Below are positions 50,499 through 52,017 of a DNA stretch of 52,017 bases, in pieces. How positions within the stretch are numbered: position 1 is the stretch's first letter; the number at the start of each line of letters is the position of its first letter. The stretch comes from Candidatus Altimarinota bacterium (GTDB lineage Bacteria; Patescibacteriota; Gracilibacteria; BD1-5; UBA6164). The translations under genes and the position numbers were made by a program. Where the stretch lies: positions 1 through 52,017 of the forward strand of contig JAQTXG010000009.1 in the NCBI GenBank assembly GCA_028688895.1, written 5' to 3'. A model generated the notes under the pieces. The model worked only from the letters and a program-made list of their open reading frames with translations. It was not told the origin of the DNA and made no database searches.

Positions 50499-52017
50499 AT
50501 GAAAAATAAAATTTTGATATTTATTATATCTATAATCTCAAATATATTATTTCTTCACTCAACTACTTTTGCTGAAGTAATTAGTGTAAATACTACTATA
50601 AGTACAGATACTATTTATAGTTCTTTAACAGTTACTAACTGAGCAACTCTGACTCTAAATGCAGTACTTACTGTCACATGAGATGCTATAGTTGAAAGTG
50701 GTGGTAATATTACTCATACTACTTGATCTAGTACAAATTTTCTTCTAGATGTTGCATGAACATTAACAATAAACAGTTGATGAAAGATAGATGTATCAGA
50801 AAAATGATCATCAACTGTTTGAAGTTTGTGAGATAGTTCATCAAATGGAGCATCACATTGATGATATTCATGATGATCAAAGGTCCCATACTGAGATGTA
50901 TATAACCCAATAACAGTAGGGTCATATTGAAATACATGATATAATGGATGATGATTAGTAAGAATAACAGCATGAAATTTAGTAAATAATGGATCAATAC
51001 TAGCAAATGCAAGAAATTTTAATTCAACATATAAGTGATTATGATCATGATGATCAATAAATATAACAGTTGATTGAAATATATGATGAACATGAATATA
51101 TCAAGCAAATGGATGATTGAATTCATATTCACCAAGTGTATGAGCATGATGAAGAGTGTCAATTAAGTACAACACAGTAACAGATATAACAACATTAAAA
51201 AATAATATAACATCTACATGACCATGAAGTGCATGAGAATGAACTATATATTTGAAAAATAATACAACAAATGATGAGTATTTATTGATTAAGTGAGATT
51301 GAGGTACAAGATGAACATTGATAAATAATATAGATTTAAATATATTTAAAGAAATATATATATATTGAGGAGGTTTGGTAGTAACAGGAATAACAAGCCC
51401 ATTAACAATACCATATGATTTTACACTTGCATGAGATTCGTTTTTAAATGTATCAAATAATTCATTAACTGTTGATTGAAATCTTACACTTAATAATTGA
51501 GATTTAACAGTTGCATGACCATTAGATGTTAATGGAGATTTATCAGTTACAAGTTCGACACTTAATGCATCATCAATAAATACAGATAATGACATAAATC
51601 TTGTTTCATGAACAATTAATGTTCCAACAATAAATATACCAAATAATCTTAATATTACTTGAGGTATTATTAATAGTACAACATTGAATATTAATAATAA
51701 TTTATCTATTCAAAACTGAACAATTAATAATACATGAAATATAGATATATTATGAAGTTGAACAGTTAAGACATGATGAACAATAAATAATACACAAAAT
51801 ATAAATGTATCTAATAATTTAACAATAGAATCAGGATGAAATATTACTCATCCAACAACAGCAACATCATTGTTTAATGTATGAGTGGATTGAACATTAA
51901 CAATAAACAGTTGATGAAAGATAGATGTATCAGAAAAATGATCATCAACTGTTTGAAGTTTGTGAGATAGTTCATCAAATGGAGCATCACATTGATGATA
52001 TTCATGATGATCAAAGG
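50499..52017 (+). CDS. Large Gly-rich repeat adhesin, 3' end beyond window
   Basis: 506 residues visible, running off the end. Sec signal (ILIFIISIISNILFLHSTTFA). Then a parallel-beta-helix-like pattern of short strands with N and G turns (SSLTVTNGATLTLNAVLTVTGDAIVESGGNIT; GDLTVAGPLDVNGDLSVTSSTLNASSINTDNDINLVSG). Glycine is very common, mostly TGA, so the standard code shatters the gene. A perfect 127-bp in-frame repeat begins again at 51891. Likely a filamentous surface adhesin. Confidence 0.82.
50757..50883 (+). repeat. 127-bp perfect direct repeat, copy 1
   Basis: Identical to 51891-52017; offset 1134 bp, that is 378 codons, so in frame. Confidence 0.95.
51891..52017 (+). repeat. 127-bp perfect direct repeat, copy 2 (cut by window end)
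   Basis: The second copy continues to the last base, so the real repeat may be longer and may recur. Confidence 0.95.

Noticed and set aside
51101-51595. 164-codon minus-strand open frame in the adhesin region
   Set aside because: The plus-strand frame under code 25 is continuous with signal peptide and repeats; the minus frame is only free of stops because of biased codons.
1-52017. CRISPR array
   Set aside because: No regularly spaced 25-40 bp repeats with unlike spacers; the repeats present are inverted, terminator-like or coding.
50757-52017. Adhesin repeats as a mobile element
   Set aside because: The repeat is in frame, spaced by whole codons and lies inside one gene, so internal duplication is simpler.
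1-52017. Widespread pseudogenes with internal stops
   Set aside because: Apparent stops are TGA at conserved glycines; reading table 25 restores full-length families.

Overview
The window reads as a low-GC genome from the candidate phyla radiation that uses translation table 25, in which UGA encodes glycine (Gracilibacteria/BD1-5 or Absconditabacteria/SR1). Standard-code reading breaks nearly every gene. With TGA read as Gly, about fifty full-length genes appear and conserved glycines are restored: the Nudix box, GGSTGGH of MurG, DLPGYG of EngB, the KH GxxG of PNPase and the lipobox LTGC. No family-supported gene ends in TGA; stops are TAA with a few TAG. Most starts have an A-rich leader (often AATTATG) and no Shine-Dalgarno sequence.

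Layout. 1-9.5 kb: truncated sortase (-), Nudix hydrolase, MBL-like protein, CPR hypothetical (-), prepilin peptidase (-), a 901-aa protein with a peptidoglycan-binding domain, membrane proteins, EngB. 9.5-15.6 kb: an 88-aa TGA-free gene, AI-2E-type permease, His/Cys-rich protein, Fic protein, PNPase, small helical protein, IPP isomerase. 15.7-22.8 kb: signalling block with an EAL phosphodiesterase and response regulator on the minus strand, then histidine kinase, response regulator, CYTH protein and an MshEN-like protein on the plus strand. 22.9-29.5 kb: MurG, PAP2 phosphatase, a degenerate HisRS-like protein, GIY-YIG protein, second MshEN-like protein, HIT/GalT-like protein, VF530-type protein. 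29.6-37 kb: mosaic region holding four of the five TGA-free genes (DUF3135-like, secreted peptide, 71-aa protein, threonine synthase), a tRNA, a GC-rich structured segment, MscL, RecJ and two copies of a small mobile element. 37-46 kb: RecX, DUF2130, YigZ/IMPACT, YgjP-type metallopeptidase, laccase-domain protein, YggS, two tandem-duplicated secreted proteins, NIF3, TPR lipoprotein. 46.6-52 kb: surface block with Wzx-type flippase, type IV pilin, lipoprotein and a large Gly-rich repeat adhesin running off the end.

Common themes. Sortase, prepilin peptidase, pilin, lipoproteins and adhesin point to an elaborate cell surface, as expected of an attached or predatory episymbiont. The EAL enzyme plus two stand-alone MshEN-like proteins suggest c-di-GMP control of pili. 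MurG, PAP2 and the flippase serve the envelope.

Most novel item: a ~570-bp mobile element present as two intact-ended copies (30015-30584 and 34707-35275). Each has perfect 23-bp terminal inverted repeats, perfect 45-bp internal inverted repeats, its own perfect 8-bp target duplication and one DUF559 endonuclease-like gene. Both copies sit inside a palindrome, and no transposase is visible. A second theme is that the five TGA-free genes are also the five I found with a clear Shine-Dalgarno sequence, which suggests recent import from standard-code bacteria.
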